Notes: generated by a model from the letters alone, not told the origin. Shown: positions 1 to 12,317, counted from the stretch's first letter. The stretch is 64,000 nt of DNA from Hermatobates lingyangjiaoensis (GCA_026182355.1 JAPFBL010000321.1:215001-279000), one strand, 5' to 3'. Program-made: numbers and translations.

Positions 1-110
1 GCTCTTCGCACCTCCTGATGACGACGATTGTCGAAATATCGATGTGAGTTATCTCTGTGTCTTTCTGTGTGTTTCCTTCGTTTTTTATTTTATTGTATAT
101 ATATAATATA
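1..110 (+). repeat. F1 palindromic-element arm (truncated by the window start)
   Basis: Matches the right arm of the palindrome at 24705-24850. Carries CTGATGA at 15-21, a GAC..GTC stem and GAAA at 33-36, and runs into a TA-rich stretch after position 90, as the other families do. Confidence 0.6.
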
Positions 111-539
111 TATATCAATGCAAGCAGCTGCCTGTTGCCACCCACGCCAATCTCCATAACCTTCCCTTCAACGATTGCTTCAGGGTTAAAGTATTAAGAA
201 AACTCTCAAATGATGACACCCAGACCACTCTAAGGGCTTCTGAGGAAGCCTTCATTTGGTTATTGGGTGCAAGAAATTCCCCTGGTCTAAATTTAATCAG
301 ATGATTTTTTTTTTCTCGTTTAATTATAGTTTTATGTTTTTTTCCTTTCCTTTCTCTTTTTTACTTTTCTCCTCCCTTTTACTTAAATATCACTTTTATA
401 ATTTTACTTACTCACACCCTAAACTGGTTCACGTTGGTAAGGTGGCTGCGCTGCGTGTCATTGTATCGCGCCAGTTTACATCGGCCAGTGGACGCATTTA
501 CGTCTCCGTTCCTTCATTCTTTCTCCTTTTATTTTATTT

Positions 540-631
540 TCTTTCTTTCTACTCTCCTGAAGACGCCAAGACGCCGAAATTATCGAGATTCGTGAGTGTT
601 CGTCCTTTTTCTTGTGTTCTCTAGCTGTAAC

Positions 632-680
<49 letters not shown>
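540..680 (+). repeat. CTGAAGA-type repeat end running into (AT)n
   Basis: CTGAAGA near 557 followed by CCGAAA, then about 50 bp and a long AT run (636-680). Same layout as the other palindromic-repeat ends in this window. The first 540 bp hold no recognisable gene. Confidence 0.4.
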
Positions 681-686
<6 letters not shown>

Positions 687-1300
687 TATATATATAAAAT
701 TATTTATACATATTACATATATATATATATATAAAATTATACTATCTGTATAATATATCCCGGGTGGTGGGGGCAAGCTTCTTGATAATCTGAGGCATGT
801 TTCAAAATTTGAAATATTTCGCGAGCCACAATTAAATAAAATTAAATTAAAAGGTATGCAAAAAGTACATACTGAAATATACCGAATGATTATAATTCGA
901 TTAGAATTATAAATAATTATTTTATTTTATTTTCTTTTTTTACAATAATTATATTTTTTTCTTTTTAACGATGATAGAGTGATTTAATATTTTGTTATTT
1001 ATCAATTGATATATATTTATTGATTATTATTCTATTTTTAAAAACAAGTGCAATTTAATAAATGATTTATATTAAAATCTCGAGATTTGCCCAGATTGAG
1101 AGTGACAATCCAACAAGTTGCTAACGGTAGTACTACATAGTTGGCATTTTTCTTTGTTGTGTTGCCCCTTACTGTAGACTAACATAAATAAAATCTTTGT
1201 CGTTCTATATTTTCACATGGACGATAATAAACACAATTTGTGCTTTTAAAATTTTGATTGGAAAACTTGTTTTAATATACAGTATGATAAAATAACTTGT
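680..1300. other. AT-rich stretch, no gene seen
   Basis: Nothing recognised beyond short A+T-rich runs. Confidence 0.5.
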
Positions 1301-1304
1301 TTGT

Positions 1305-1555
1305 TTTCCAAAGCCTACACTTATAAGGCTTTCACCTTTTAGTGCTGTTCTAGCTGCGAAAATTATGGCTCATTTATTATTTGGCACCCATTTTTAGTAA
1401 AGGGGGGATCCACATTTCCTGTTGATTCTACATTGGGGGGTCTTAAATTTTGCCTAATTCAAATGTATTTAAAGTAGGGATTTATTAACCAGTACCTCGT
1501 GACATCGTGCAGACTCGGGACCTGTCGGTTTAACGTCCTCTTCAGGACGTTATTT
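1305..1555 (-). repeat. SINE-A copy (diverged, 5' tRNA part missing)
   Basis: Same sequence as 62692-62999, which reads on into the family region around GACATCGTACAGGCTCGGG and TTTATTCAC seen in the complete tRNA-SINE copies. Confidence 0.55.
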
Positions 1556-1791
1556 TATCAGGAACGATGATAAAATAAATATTTTTATTAATAATGGTGA
1601 AAAATAACCAGATACGTTGGAATATGGATCTTTTAAATTACTTTCAATTGTCAAGTTCAATTGTTCAAATGATGTTTTTAGGAGGATTAAAAAATTGTAA
1701 TATAATTAATATAACACCACCGACATCAAACAAATCAAGCTATAGAAATATTCAAAATGGAGTCAAAGAAACCCAGAAACGTATAAATCCA

Positions 1792-1793
<2 letters not shown>

Positions 1794-1863
<70 letters not shown>

Positions 1864-1885
1864 CTATATATATAGATATATATAT
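1794..1885. repeat. (GT)n and (AT)n compound microsatellite
   Basis: About 33 GT units at 1796-1861 followed by a TA-rich tract that abuts the R1 palindrome. Confidence 0.95.
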
Positions 1886-1888
1886 ATC

Positions 1889-2136
1889 AATGATCAAACC
1901 ACAATAAGAAATAGGAAAACAAAACTAAGATCTTTCAACCGTAACAAGCGGTCTACGTCAGAGTCAAAAACCCAACTGAAACACTAGATGCAGAAAACAT
2001 CTGGTGAGGTTTTGCAGATGCAGATGTTTTCTGCATCTAGTGTTTCAGTTGGGTTTTTGACTCTGACGTAGACCGCTTGTTACGGTTGAAAGATCTTAAT
2101 CTTGTTTTCTCATTTTCTTATTGTGGTTTGATCATT
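1889..2136. repeat. R1 palindromic element
   Basis: Arms 1889-2003 and 2021-2136 with a 17-nt spacer; outer end continues to 2170 and (TA)n follows. Both arms carry a substitution not seen in other copies (CGGTCTACGTC and its complement, against CGGTCTTCGTC elsewhere). That change also breaks the hammerhead-like core (CTGACGT). Confidence 0.9.
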
Positions 2137-2165
2137 GATTGTTATTTCACGTGTTTATGTGAAAT

Positions 2166-2200
<35 letters not shown>

Positions 2201-2214
2201 ATATATATAAAATA

Positions 2215-2830
2215 CAAAGTTTGTCTGTTTGTTGGCTAAAGAAATAAAACTGTAGATATTTAGATACAAAAGAAGCATATGGATCTTATATAACGTTTTT
2301 CGGGAGAACTAACTGGAGTGTTTTGATTTTGATCAGAGCCCTTTTTTGGGATTTACTGCCCAAAAACCAAAATGCCAGGGCATAATCTACCGCTCGGGCA
2401 ACGCCGGGTAGATTAGTTTGTGCATTAATTGCTTAGTTGAAAGAAAAAGTCATTCTTAGGAAACATTGCTATTTCAATGTTTAAAGCAAAAAAGTGTAAT
2501 TTGATGATCATGTTCTGTCTTAACTATGCTTGTATTAGAATGTTCTTTACAAGTTTGTAAAAAAAAACATTTCAGTATCTGAAACCTTAGAGGTAAACAA
2601 GGAATTTCTTTGAATATTTTTTCTAAAGAATTCTCTGAAATATTACGACAGCTAGATACCTACTACATTCAACAGTAATTTTTTAACGAATTATATTTTT
2701 CACATTATCTTAACTAGGGCCTATTTTCAGTGGAGGGCTTATAGTCCAAAACGTCCCGAAAATCACGCTAGGACTTATATTCGGGGGATGTCTTATTTTC
2801 GGAAAAAGATGGTAATTTTTTTTTTTTTTG
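2215..2830. repeat. Repeat K copy preceded by unassigned sequence
   Basis: 2560-2815 matches 40380-40640, including GGGCTTAT and GTCTTATTTT blocks. Probably the end of a non-autonomous DNA transposon. 2215-2560 is unassigned. Confidence 0.5.
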
Positions 2831-3304
2831 CTAAATGTACGAGGTGCTCGTCAAGACGTAACTTCTGACTGGTTTGTATCTCCCTTATCTTAATATCGTT
2901 GTATCTCACATTCGATTTAATCTTTCAACACACTTAATTTGTGACACTCATTCTGATATCAGTAGATTGACCTTATAATACTGATTCAGAACTTTCACGC
3001 GTGAAAATATTTTCCTTTAAATTATGAATTTATCTTTAACGATATTACAGCTGGTTTACTCTACTCTTATCCCTGCTTGAAGTCTTGAAGAAATTTAACT
3101 AAATGTGTTCAAGACACATTGTAATGAGCATGAACAATGTTTCTCAGTACACCCTTATGGCTAATAATGCGTTACTAATACACTTTATTAGTATTAAAAA
3201 TTAGTACAAATCTGGAAAAATTCCTTCATTGCGTCCTTCAGTTGACTGCTCAAGTGCACAGGTTTCGAGAAATTATGAATTTTTTGTTAACTTTGAATGA
3301 GAAG

Positions 3305-3985
3305 TGGCACCAGTAAATGCATCAAAACGTTTAAAATCATCAAAACCTTAAAAAACATCAAAATACTTAAAAACCATCAAAACGCTTAAAATCAAAACGT
3401 TTAAGTCAAAAACTTAAAACCATCAAAATGCTTAAAATCGTCAAACCAATGCTTAAAATCATCAAAACTCTTAAAAACATCAAAACACTTAGAAACCATC
3501 AAAACGCTTAAAATCATCATCAAAAAACTTAAAACCATCAAAATGCTTAAAAACATCAAAAAACTTAAAACCATCAAAATGCTTGAAATCGTCAAAACGT
3601 TGAAAAACATCAAAACACCTAAAATCTTCAAATACTTAAAATAACCAAAACGCTTAAAATCATCAAACTATTAAAAACATCAACACTTAAAAACGTCAAA
3701 AAAATGCTTGAAATCATCAAAACTCCTTGAAACATCAAAATACATAATATTGTCAAAGCTTTTAAGACATCAAAATTCTTAAAAATATCAAAACACTTAA
3801 ATCATCAAATTACTTAAAACCATCAAAACGCTTAAACTCATCAATACGTTATAAAATATCAAAACACTTAAAATCATCAAATGCTTAAAATAACCAAGAC
3901 CAAATCATCAAATGCTTAAAATTATCAAAACTCGTTAAAGCGTTTAAAATGATCAAAAATCTTAAAATCATCAAAACGTTTAATA
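3305..3985. repeat. Degenerate tandem array, unit about 16-18 bp
   Basis: Variants of CATCAAAACGCTTAAAA run for about 680 bp. No stable higher-order period by eye. Open frames over it are low-complexity and not credible genes. Confidence 0.85.
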
Positions 3986-3999
3986 TATTTTTCCATTAC

Positions 4000-4890
4000 C
4001 ACTTCAATTTGCTTTATAGAATAGAATAAATGAATGTTTAGAATTAATCTTATCAAAAAAAGTTTTAATATTATTTTTATTAAAACTTCTTACTCTCCAA
4101 AAATGTTTCTGTTTTCATAGTAATCTTACAAATATAGAAATTTTAGGTCAAATACTTTAGCTTCTACCATCGTATGCTTTTCAAATTACCAGTTCTGGAT
4201 CACCAGAAGAAGAAAAAAAAATGGATGATTTTTCATTACATACTATATAGTACTTTTCCTACGACTCAAAATTGTCCGAAATCAGTAAAGTTCTTGCATT
4301 TATTTAAGAACTAGTTATGTGAAAACTGAGTATATTTCTGTCAAACTCATAAAGTACTCTAACATACTTTTAGGACTTCTATATACTGACGTGTACACAA
4401 ACATCATAAAAAATATCAAAGAGAACTTGGAAGATCTCAAAACGCGTAAATCAATCAAAATTCTGAAAAAAATGTTTAATGATAACTTCTTTTTTTACTT
4501 TTAACAAAATAACAATAAAATAATGGGTTTATATTTGTTTTCAATTTTGTTGTATTTCTTTGATGAAAATGGAGTTGATTTTTTTAAAAAAAAAAAAAAC
4601 GTCTGAATGTCTTGGTGGGAGGATTATGATAAGAGGTGATAAGAGATATCATGACCTTGAGAGCTCACCTTCACCTATACATACATAAACTACATGATAA
4701 GTTATTCCATAGTAATCGGTGTACTGGTTTACAATAAAAGGCATTTGTCATTTATTAGTGCTTTCAGCAAGTTTTGACCCTTACATTATAAGTTTTATTT
4801 TGCGAGATATACATATTATAATAAAATATAGTTACAAATATTTCTATAAAATTTCATAAATAAACTTGAAAATCCTATTTTCAAGTATAT
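4000..4890. other. No gene seen
   Basis: AT-rich sequence without a recognisable element. Confidence 0.4.
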
Positions 4891-4912
4891 ATATATATTT
4901 ATATATATATAT

Positions 4913-5125
4913 AGCTCAAAAACGAAGAAAATCAACACACAGAGAAAGAGACACACTTTCAAGCTCAAATTTTTGGATGATCCAAATTATAATCTAACAA
5001 CTATTATAACCAAACACTAATCCAAACATGCCCATTCTATTTTCTCCTGAAGACGGATCATCCAAAAATTTGAGTTTGTAAGTGTGTCTCTTTCTCTGTG
5101 TGTTGCTTTTCTTCGTTTTTGAGCT
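4913..5125. repeat. R3 palindromic element
   Basis: Arms 4913-4985 and 5055-5125. TA runs flank both outer ends. Contains CTGAAGAC followed by a GGAT..ATCC hairpin, but the GAAA box is replaced by AAAA. Confidence 0.85.
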
Positions 5126-5146
5126 GATATATATATATATATATAA

Positions 5147-5425
5147 AAGATTTCACATAAACACGTGAAATAACAATCAATGATCAAACCACAATACGAA
5201 ATGGGGAAACAAGACTAAGATCTTTCAACCGTAACAAGCGGTCTTCGTCAGAGTCAAAAAACCCAACTGACTGGTTTGATCATTGATATATATATATAAA
5301 TGATCAAACCACAATAAGAACATGTGCAATTACAATCAACGTTTGAATTACAATAAGGCATGAAAAAAAAAGACAAAGATCTTTGAACCGTAAGAAGCTA
5401 TCTTTGTCAGAGTGAAATCCCAGTT
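5147..5425 (-). repeat. R1 copy plus a diverged second copy
   Basis: 5147-5275 matches the minus-sense arm of R1; after a short TA run a second, degenerate copy follows to about 5425. Neither forms a full palindrome. Confidence 0.75.
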
Positions 5426-5822
5426 AGTGCCTGTTATACTAGTTGCATCAACTGTCTTATCTTGTTGGTGTATTGGTGTCTTTCGAACAGTCTCAGATAT
5501 TCAAGGAGTTTTTTTTTTTTTTTTGAAGATGGACAATTGACAAAAACCGGTTTAACTTTGCCAAAACTAGTAGGTAAGATAAGACAGTATCATTTTTCCT
5601 TAATTCAGCTTAGAGTTAACATTGTTGTAAGAACAATATGCATGCATCTATATCAAAAATTCCCTAGGGAATTGAGTGACTTTTATTCTTTTTTTTTTTA
5701 CAAAAATTGGTAGCGTCGAAAAAATTTTGACATATTTCTGCTTTACTGAGTAGATCGATAAATTAACAATCAGCCTTATTGTTAGTAATTAGGTAGATTA
5801 GTGAAACATTGTTCAAGACCAG

Positions 5823-6840
5823 TGATATTCAACCACTGTGCCGCGTGTTTTTCCGAAATGTGCCGTCAAATTTTACGGAAACTTATCGAAAATGCATTTT
5901 GATGTCTGAGTATGCATCGAGAAGAAATATAGAAATCAGAACTTAAGATAAAGCTTGTCTACATTTAATTAATTAAAAACCTCTACTGATATCTTATTGT
6001 CATTTCAAAAGAAATTACTTTATGGAAGAATAAAACATAAAAAGGTAGTTAAAAAAAGTTTGAATCAGTTCGAAAAGAGTGGTATCAAATAATAACATAA
6101 CTTTAATAATGAATAAGTAATAACAAATAATATAAATAATAACAACAACATAAAACAGTTGTTGATCCAAAACAAAAAATTGCAGGATGATAATTTAGCA
6201 GTTGTGGGCCTCTGGTCCGGAACTGCTAATTACGACGTGCACTATCGTGCATGGAGCTCTTCGTTGGTCGTTAGTTAGTTTTTGATCGATGTATAGCCGT
6301 ATAGTATAGTAGTAGACGTCGATGTATAAATTAACTTGGAAAGAAAAAGAAGAACTAATTTCGGTGTATAATAACTGAGATTTCATTTTAAAGCATTCAA
6401 AAAAATCAATTAATTGTTTCTGGATTAATCTTAGATTCGATTACCGGAAAATATTACAAAAATCTTTAGGTGTGTTATCACAATTCTCTACATCTTATTT
6501 GCGCGAGTTTGGATTTTCCACTTTTACCAAAATAAAAACGAAAAAAAGATTCAGAATTTTAAATCTAAATCATGAAATGAGAGCAGAGTTATTGTTTTTA
6601 CGCCCAAATATAAATGAAGTCAAAAAACAGCAACCTCAAATTTCTTATTAAATATAGTTTGTAATTTATCATTATAAACATTATATTTACTTTGTAATGC
6701 TATTTTACTTTATATTTCATTGAAAATGATTATCGTCTGATATTTTTACAAAATATATCGTATTATAAATATAACAGTTAATTAATTCTGTTTTTTTTTA
6801 ATTTGTTTAATTGTTAGTGTGCCGCCAACTTTTTAAATTA
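5823..6840 (+). mobile_element. hAT DNA transposon remnant
   Basis: Starts with CAGTGATATTCAACC and GTGCCGCG and ends near GTGTGCCGCCAAC, the usual terminal style of hAT elements with 'GTGCCG' ends. It contains a broken transposase (6331-6654) and an inserted SINE-C fragment (6182-6287). Confidence 0.65.
6331..6654 (+). pseudogene. hAT transposase C-terminus (hATC dimerisation region), broken
   Basis: Reads KEKEELISVYNN then a TGA stop, and after a frame change FWINLRFDY, then QFSTSYLREFGFSTFTKIKT and RFRILNLNHEMRAELLF, stop TAA. The block STSYLxExGFSxxTxIKTKxRxRL..DxxLRxxL is the C-terminal signature of ZBED5/SCAND3-like hAT transposases. Only the last roughly 100 residues remain. Inactive. 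Confidence 0.8.
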
Positions 6841-6879
6841 TTAAAACTGTGTTGTGACGAAAATCATTGGGTTTAGACC

Positions 6880-7133
<254 letters not shown>

Positions 7134-7137
<4 letters not shown>

Positions 7138-7218
7138 CAAATCACATAAGAAATAAGAAAAGAAGGCTAAGATCTTTCAACCGTAACAAGCGGTCTTCGT
7201 CAGAGTCAAAAACTCAAC

Positions 7219-7255
<37 letters not shown>

Positions 7256-7378
7256 ATTTCACAGAAACACGTGAAATAACAATCAGTTGGGTTTTTGACT
7301 CTGACGAAGATCGCTTGTTACGGTTGAAATATTTTAGTCTTCTTTTCCCATTTTTTATTGTGGTTTGATCATATATAT
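7134..7378. repeat. R1 element interrupted by (TA)n
   Basis: Minus-sense arm at 7134-7220, TA run 7222-7250, then the outer end and a plus-sense arm to 7378. The arms are rearranged relative to the simple palindromes. Confidence 0.8.
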
Positions 7379-7449
7379 ATATTCTAATGTAGTGCAATGA
7401 GTTATATCAGTTATATATATATATATATTGAAATCTACATGAGGGGTCT

Positions 7450-7575
7450 GGTTCTAATATCTTATTGGTTGATGCGGGACCGCTGTACGTGACTTTGATC
7501 AGAGCTAGAAGCCTTCAACTTTGAATAAAATGAGTCAAGCATATTTGGTCCCGCATCAACCAGTCAGATAAATAT
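7450..7575. repeat. Small inverted repeat, flanked by TA and CA runs
   Basis: Arms 7455-7483 and 7541-7572 share GGTTGATGCGGGACC. No family seen elsewhere in the window. Confidence 0.6.
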
Positions 7576-7584
7576 ATATACACA

Positions 7585-7617
<33 letters not shown>

Positions 7618-8099
7618 CATATACTCGTATATGGTAGGCAACTCTATACCGATTAATCGTTTAATGCGAGTAAGAAGCGTTAAAGTTAAATTTGGATTTA
7701 AAATATTGCTTTGGAATAGGTTAACCCTAGAATTAGCAGGTTGGGACATGAAAAGCGGATATAGACGGGAGTCTTGCAGCTGAGTCAACACTGTGACATC
7801 AAGACTGACGATAGATAGCCAGGCATGCGGGAAGTGATACCAACTGGCTCACACCTCTCTTATCTTCATCGTGCTTCACCTGCTTTTTTTTTTTTTTATT
7901 TGCTATAACAGTCCAATATGAACTGTAAAAAAAACCAGTATAAAATCAACTGTATGCGCTACCCCTCCAAAAAAAAAAAAAAAACAAGCTTTCGTGAATC
8001 CATGTCTGTCTGTTTGCTACTCATTCTCAAATATTTAGTTTCATTAGTTTCAATTTTGATTGAATTGGAAATCAATTTGTGATAAGTGACACGTCAGTG

Positions 8100-8535
8100 T
8101 ATGAATTAATTGCTATTCTACTTTTTATTTCATTAAAAATCATTATCTTCTGATATTTTTACAAAATATCTAGTATTATAACAGTTAATTAATTATGGTT
8201 TTTTTAATTTGTTTAATTGTTAGTATGTCGCGAAGTTTGGCACACTTGCCAAAAGAAAGAAAAGGAAGAACTAATTTTTTGTGTTTAATAACAAAGGTCC
8301 GACATTCAATATCAAAACATTCGGAAGAATCAACTAATTCTTTCTGGATTAATCTTTAGTTTCAGACAATATCACAAAAAGCTTTAATTGTGTTATTACA
8401 ATTGTCTACATCTTATTTGTGCGAGTTTGTATTTTCTACTTTGACCAACAAAAAAAAAAAAAAAAAAAAACGAAAAAAAGATCCAGACTTTTAAATTTAG
8501 ATCATGAAATAAGAGTAGCGTTAATTGTTGATAGT
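8100..8535 (+). pseudogene. Second hAT transposase remnant, rearranged
   Basis: 8250-8535 reads FWINL, stop, then QLSTSYLCEFVFSTLTN, an A-rich expansion, and KKRSRLLNLDHEIRVAL: the same hATC block as at 6331. It is preceded (8100-8240), not followed, by the sequence that forms the 3' end of the first copy, so the order is scrambled. Confidence 0.75.
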
Positions 8536-8866
8536 TAATATACTAAATATTACAAATTTGTTATAAATCTTTTTCTAAAGATTTTGATAGTTAACATGCT
8601 AAATATGAAAAATTTTTCAGAAATCTTTATCTAAAGATTTCGATAGTTAACATGCTAAATATAAAAAATTTGTCCTAAATCTTTTTCTAAAGATTTTAAT
8701 AGTTAACATGATAAATATCAAAAATTTGTCATAAATCTTTTTCTAAAGATTTTGATAGTTAACATGATAAATATCAAAAATTTGTCATAAATCTTTTTCT
8801 AAAGATTTTAATAGTTAATATGCTAAATATGAAAAATTTGTCATCAATCTTTTTCTAAAGATTTCA
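8528..8866. repeat. Tandem repeat, unit about 57 bp, 6 copies
   Basis: Units start GATAGTTAACATGCTAAATA. Each ends in the imperfect palindrome AAATCTTTTTCTAAAGATTT, so each copy can form a hairpin. Confidence 0.9.
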
Positions 8867-8982
8867 TATTCACCTTGGAAAAGTTTGAGGTAGTTCAAAA
8901 GAATTGTAGATCACCAGGTAGGCAACAGTAAGACTGACTTTTCCGTTCATCTACTATTAAATTTTGGTATTTATCTGTAAAT

Positions 8983-9575
8983 CAGTGGCACTGCAAAGGG
9001 GGGAGGGGCGAGAGAAGCGGGACATACCAGGGGGCGGCATTTTGAGGAGGGTAAAAATAGAAAAAAAAAAAATAATAAAAAGTTAAAAAAAATTTGATAT
9101 TTTATACCAAAATGAGTTTTTAAGGTCTTAATTGTTTTTATAGTACTGTTTTCAAACGGATTTTCAACTATTTCCATTTCCAAATTAGAAATATTTTTAT
9201 TTTAAATTTTTCAAAACTATTTTTTTTTTTAAAGGAGTTGAAAGTTTATTCTATTTGTTTGCATAACCAATTAATTTAATTAAATAATTTTTTATGATTT
9301 GAATTATACGTTTTTTTTTGTTTTGAAAAAACTTTGGTTTTCTTTGATGACGACTGTATATACATATACGAGTACTTGAAATAAAATGAAAGTTTTAGAC
9401 TAATAACAGCAGTCTAAAATTAGATCCTTGATTGCAATTCTATGAAAACAAATATTTTGATAACTTTTTTTGAATTTTGAAAGTTTACAGATTATCAATG
9501 GCCAGAAGGTGGGTGCGGGGAGGGGTAAAATCTTACAATCACCCCGGGTGACAAAAATAGAGGCCTATGCCACTA
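8983..9575. mobile_element. Probable non-autonomous DNA transposon
   Basis: Ends are inverted: CAGTGGCACTGC at the left and its relative ..ATGCCACTATTG at the right, with matching G-rich/C-rich blocks just inside (near 9000-9050 and 9500-9560). The interior is AT-rich without coding capacity. Confidence 0.45.
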
Positions 9576-10140
9576 TTGTACATCAATAAAAATGTTGTTT
9601 AAATGACAACTATTTCTATGATTTAAACCTCTTAAAAGTTTATGTCATAATTTTTTTAGCAAATTCTTCACAAAATAGGAAAACTCTAGATCAATGTCTT
9701 AACAAATTAGGAAAGAAAGAACATTGCTAATATTTTTGATTATAGTCAATTAGATAAGCGATAAAAATAGTAACTTCTTAATATCAAACTGTCTAAATAG
9801 AAGATAACTATAAACCAACAAGTATCAAACAGGTTTCCATGGTCCGACGAAAATGAATCTCTAGTTAAATCCAAAACAGAGCTTAAAGTCTAGTGCACAA
9901 AGCCTGATTGAGTTTTCTTTTGCAAATTGTAAAACTAAAGTAATCCCGCAATACCAAGTACAACAGTTATCTTTAAAATATTTGGAATAAATATTTAAAT
10001 CAGATGTCTTTTTATGTAGCTGTTTGCGCTACAGAAAGAGTAAATTACATCTATCCTCGATGAAAATAGATATAATTTTTGAAAAATGTACTTGTTATAT
10101 TTTTTGTGTTAAAAAAAATCGAAGACATTGGTCCATATAT
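9576..10140. other. No gene seen
   Basis: AT-rich, no repeat recognised. Confidence 0.4.
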
Positions 10141-10144
10141 GTAT

Positions 10145-10315
10145 ATGATAAAAATATTTCATATAAACACTTGAAATAACAATCAATGAACAAAGCACAA
10201 TATGAAGTGGGAAAAAAAGACTAAGATCTTTCAACCACAAAAAGTTTCAACCAATAAGGTCTTCATCAGAGTCAAAAACCCAGTTCGGTTTGATTATTGA
10301 TATAATTTGATATGC
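10145..10315 (-). repeat. R1 copy, diverged
   Basis: Matches the minus-sense R1 arm with many substitutions and a small internal duplication. Confidence 0.7.
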
Positions 10316-10687
10316 GTTAATTTATAAGAAGTCATATTAAAGTTTTTTTTTGTTTTTTTTTGTTTTTTTTTTAACGGGTCTCACTTCCTGGAACTATATG
10401 ACTCTCATAAACTAAATAACTATCGTTAATAATATCTCATTATGTTTTATATTAAGAAGTTATCCAAAATAAGTTGAAATTTTTAAATACTTGAAATAAT
10501 TGAAAAACAAACTGATGATTTCAGAGAAAATATGAGAAAGAAAAGTGTTTGTTGAGAAATTTGATTATCCACAGATTTAATTGGAAATATACTTATTTAT
10601 GATTTTATCTGATCCCGTGATATTTTGGAAAAAATTAAAATTCTTTCCTCCTCCAAGCACCCCCTGGTCTATGAAAATAATCTATGC

Positions 10688-10827
10688 CAGTGATTCCTAG
10701 AGGTGCTCTGTGATTCCTAGAGGTGCTCTATGATTCCTAGAGGTGCTCTAGGATTCCTAGAGGTGCTCTATGATTTCTAGAGGTGCTCTATGATTCCTAG
10801 AGGTGCTCTATGATTTCTAGAGGTGCC
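10688..10827. repeat. 20-bp tandem repeat, about 7 copies
   Basis: Unit ATTCCTAGAGGTGCTCTATG, with minor variants. Confidence 0.95.
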
Positions 10828-10992
10828 CTACTTGGCTCCCGGGTTCTTTCCACTTTTCCATCCACTAAGATCTGTCATCCGTATTTCGTAATTTCAGAAA
10901 CAGCACGATCAATAAAATTTTAGATGTCAACAGAGATAGGGTGGTTACTGAAGTAGAATTTCATATTTAAGATATTAATCTATCCTTGTACC

Positions 10993-11314
10993 CTTTTTTT
11001 TTTATTGTTTAAACCGATCCCCTAGCGGGTAATAACGTCAGCCGTTTACCAGCTTTTGGATTGATCGTTGATTCTACGAGTTCTATATTGGGAGTCCTAA
11101 ACTCTGCATAACTCAAGGGTATTTAGTGCTTGGATCATTAACGAGTAACTAACATCGTACAGGCTCGGAACCGACGGCTTAACCTCCTCTGCGATGGACG
11201 AAGTACTCAGATTTATTCACTTCCCGCGTGAATAAATCGAGGGCCAGGTGGGGATCGAACCCCCGACTACTAGCTCAGAGTCGAGTACGTTAACCACTGA
11301 GCTAACCTAGCCCC
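10993..11314 (-). repeat. SINE-A, near full-length tRNA-derived SINE
   Basis: On the minus strand it opens with a tRNA-like head (11242-11314) containing an A box in TTAGCTCAGTGGTTAACG and a B box GGTTCGATCCCC, then a body, and ends CGGTTTAAACAAT plus an A-rich tail. It is an RNA polymerase III-type SINE, not a functional tRNA: the head lacks a full cloverleaf. Confidence 0.85.
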
Positions 11315-11358
11315 TATCCTTTAACTCTTTCCTTGCAAAAAAAATTACAAAACTGTTA

Positions 11359-11531
11359 CATTGTGTGTTACCTTTTTTGACTTTATATGTGTTCCTAAGC
11401 TTCTCAGCCATGTAAACACCAAAATCAAATCACGTCGACTAGTTTAACGTACTGGCTTTTAGCCACTTTGAATCACTCCAAAGTGCCTAAAGTAACTACA
11501 TGGAGGCGGGCCCGTAACATTGTGTGTTACC
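11359..11531 (-). repeat. SINE-B copy with perfect target-site duplication
   Basis: The element (11373-11517) is bracketed by perfect 14-bp repeats CATTGTGTGTTACC (11359-11372 and 11518-11531). The minus-strand 3' end is A-rich. The body matches 61991-62312, including GGCGGGCCCG. The long unbroken duplication points to a fairly recent insertion. Confidence 0.85.
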
Positions 11532-11794
11532 ATGTAAAATTATTTTAGATACATTAACATTAGCATTGCTATATATTTCCGTACTTATTTGCTATTTCTT
11601 CCTTTCTAATACACTGATTTTCTATTTTCTATTTTTAAATTACTTAGCAGGAACTTTCAAAAGTTGCTTAACTCAGGAAAAAATTTTGAATTTTAATTCA
11701 ATTTTTTTTTTGGAACTGTATATAAGAAAAATTTTACTCGTAAAAAATCGCGAAGATATAAAATAAAGTTCAGTTCTATAAAATGTTTTATCTG

Positions 11795-11840
11795 AAAATC
11801 TGAAGAAGAACACTGTGTTTGAAACGCATTACTTTTGTTC
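11795..11840 (+). repeat. R2 core fragment
   Basis: CTGAAGAAGAACACTGTGTT followed by TGAAACGC, as in the R2 copies at 36411 and 34710. Confidence 0.6.
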
Positions 11841-12117
11841 TAAAGAAACATGTTGTTATATAGCAAACAGTTTATAAAATAACTTTTTATAAATATTGAG
11901 GAGGTTAACAGTGAGTGACACCCGTTAAGAAAGAGTGATTTGAACAATAGTAGATGTATAATCAAACAACGGTAACTATATAAGGGTTATTACAAAAATA
12001 GTTGTGATAAACACTTTTAAGTGTAAAAATTTTAAAACTTTGTTTTGTTAGTCAAAACGTTAAAAAAATTCCATCATTTTATTTAATTTTTTTTTTTTCA
12101 AATAAAATGTTATGATA

Positions 12118-12192
12118 TTTCTGCATCTAGTGTTTCATTTGGGTTTTTTTGACTCTGACTCTAGACCGCTTGTTACGGTTGAAAGATCTTAA
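12118..12192 (+). repeat. R1 core fragment
   Basis: Short plus-sense piece of R1 from CTGCATCTAGTGTTTC to GAAAGATCTTA. Confidence 0.75.
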
Positions 12193-12281
12193 AACATTAA
12201 ACTCAGTCAGGGATGCCAGCAATTCTGAAGACTTCAATCAACCAGATTAACTCGTAATTATGTTTTATTTTAGTTCATTTA

Positions 12282-12317
12282 GCTCTCTGATGATGTTATA
12301 ACTAAAGACCTTAGAGC
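12282..12317 (+). ncRNA. Hammerhead-like motif, H family, core broken
   Basis: GCTCT - CTGATGA - GTTATAAC hairpin - TAAA - G AC C - TT - AGAGC. Outer stem GCTCT/AGAGC and the two-base-pair stem III are kept, but the first base of the GAA box is T. Likely inactive relative of 27406-27440. Confidence 0.35.

Noticed and set aside
11242..11314. tRNA gene
   Set aside because: The A and B boxes belong to the head of a SINE; the same head recurs with the same body in many copies and does not close a proper cloverleaf.
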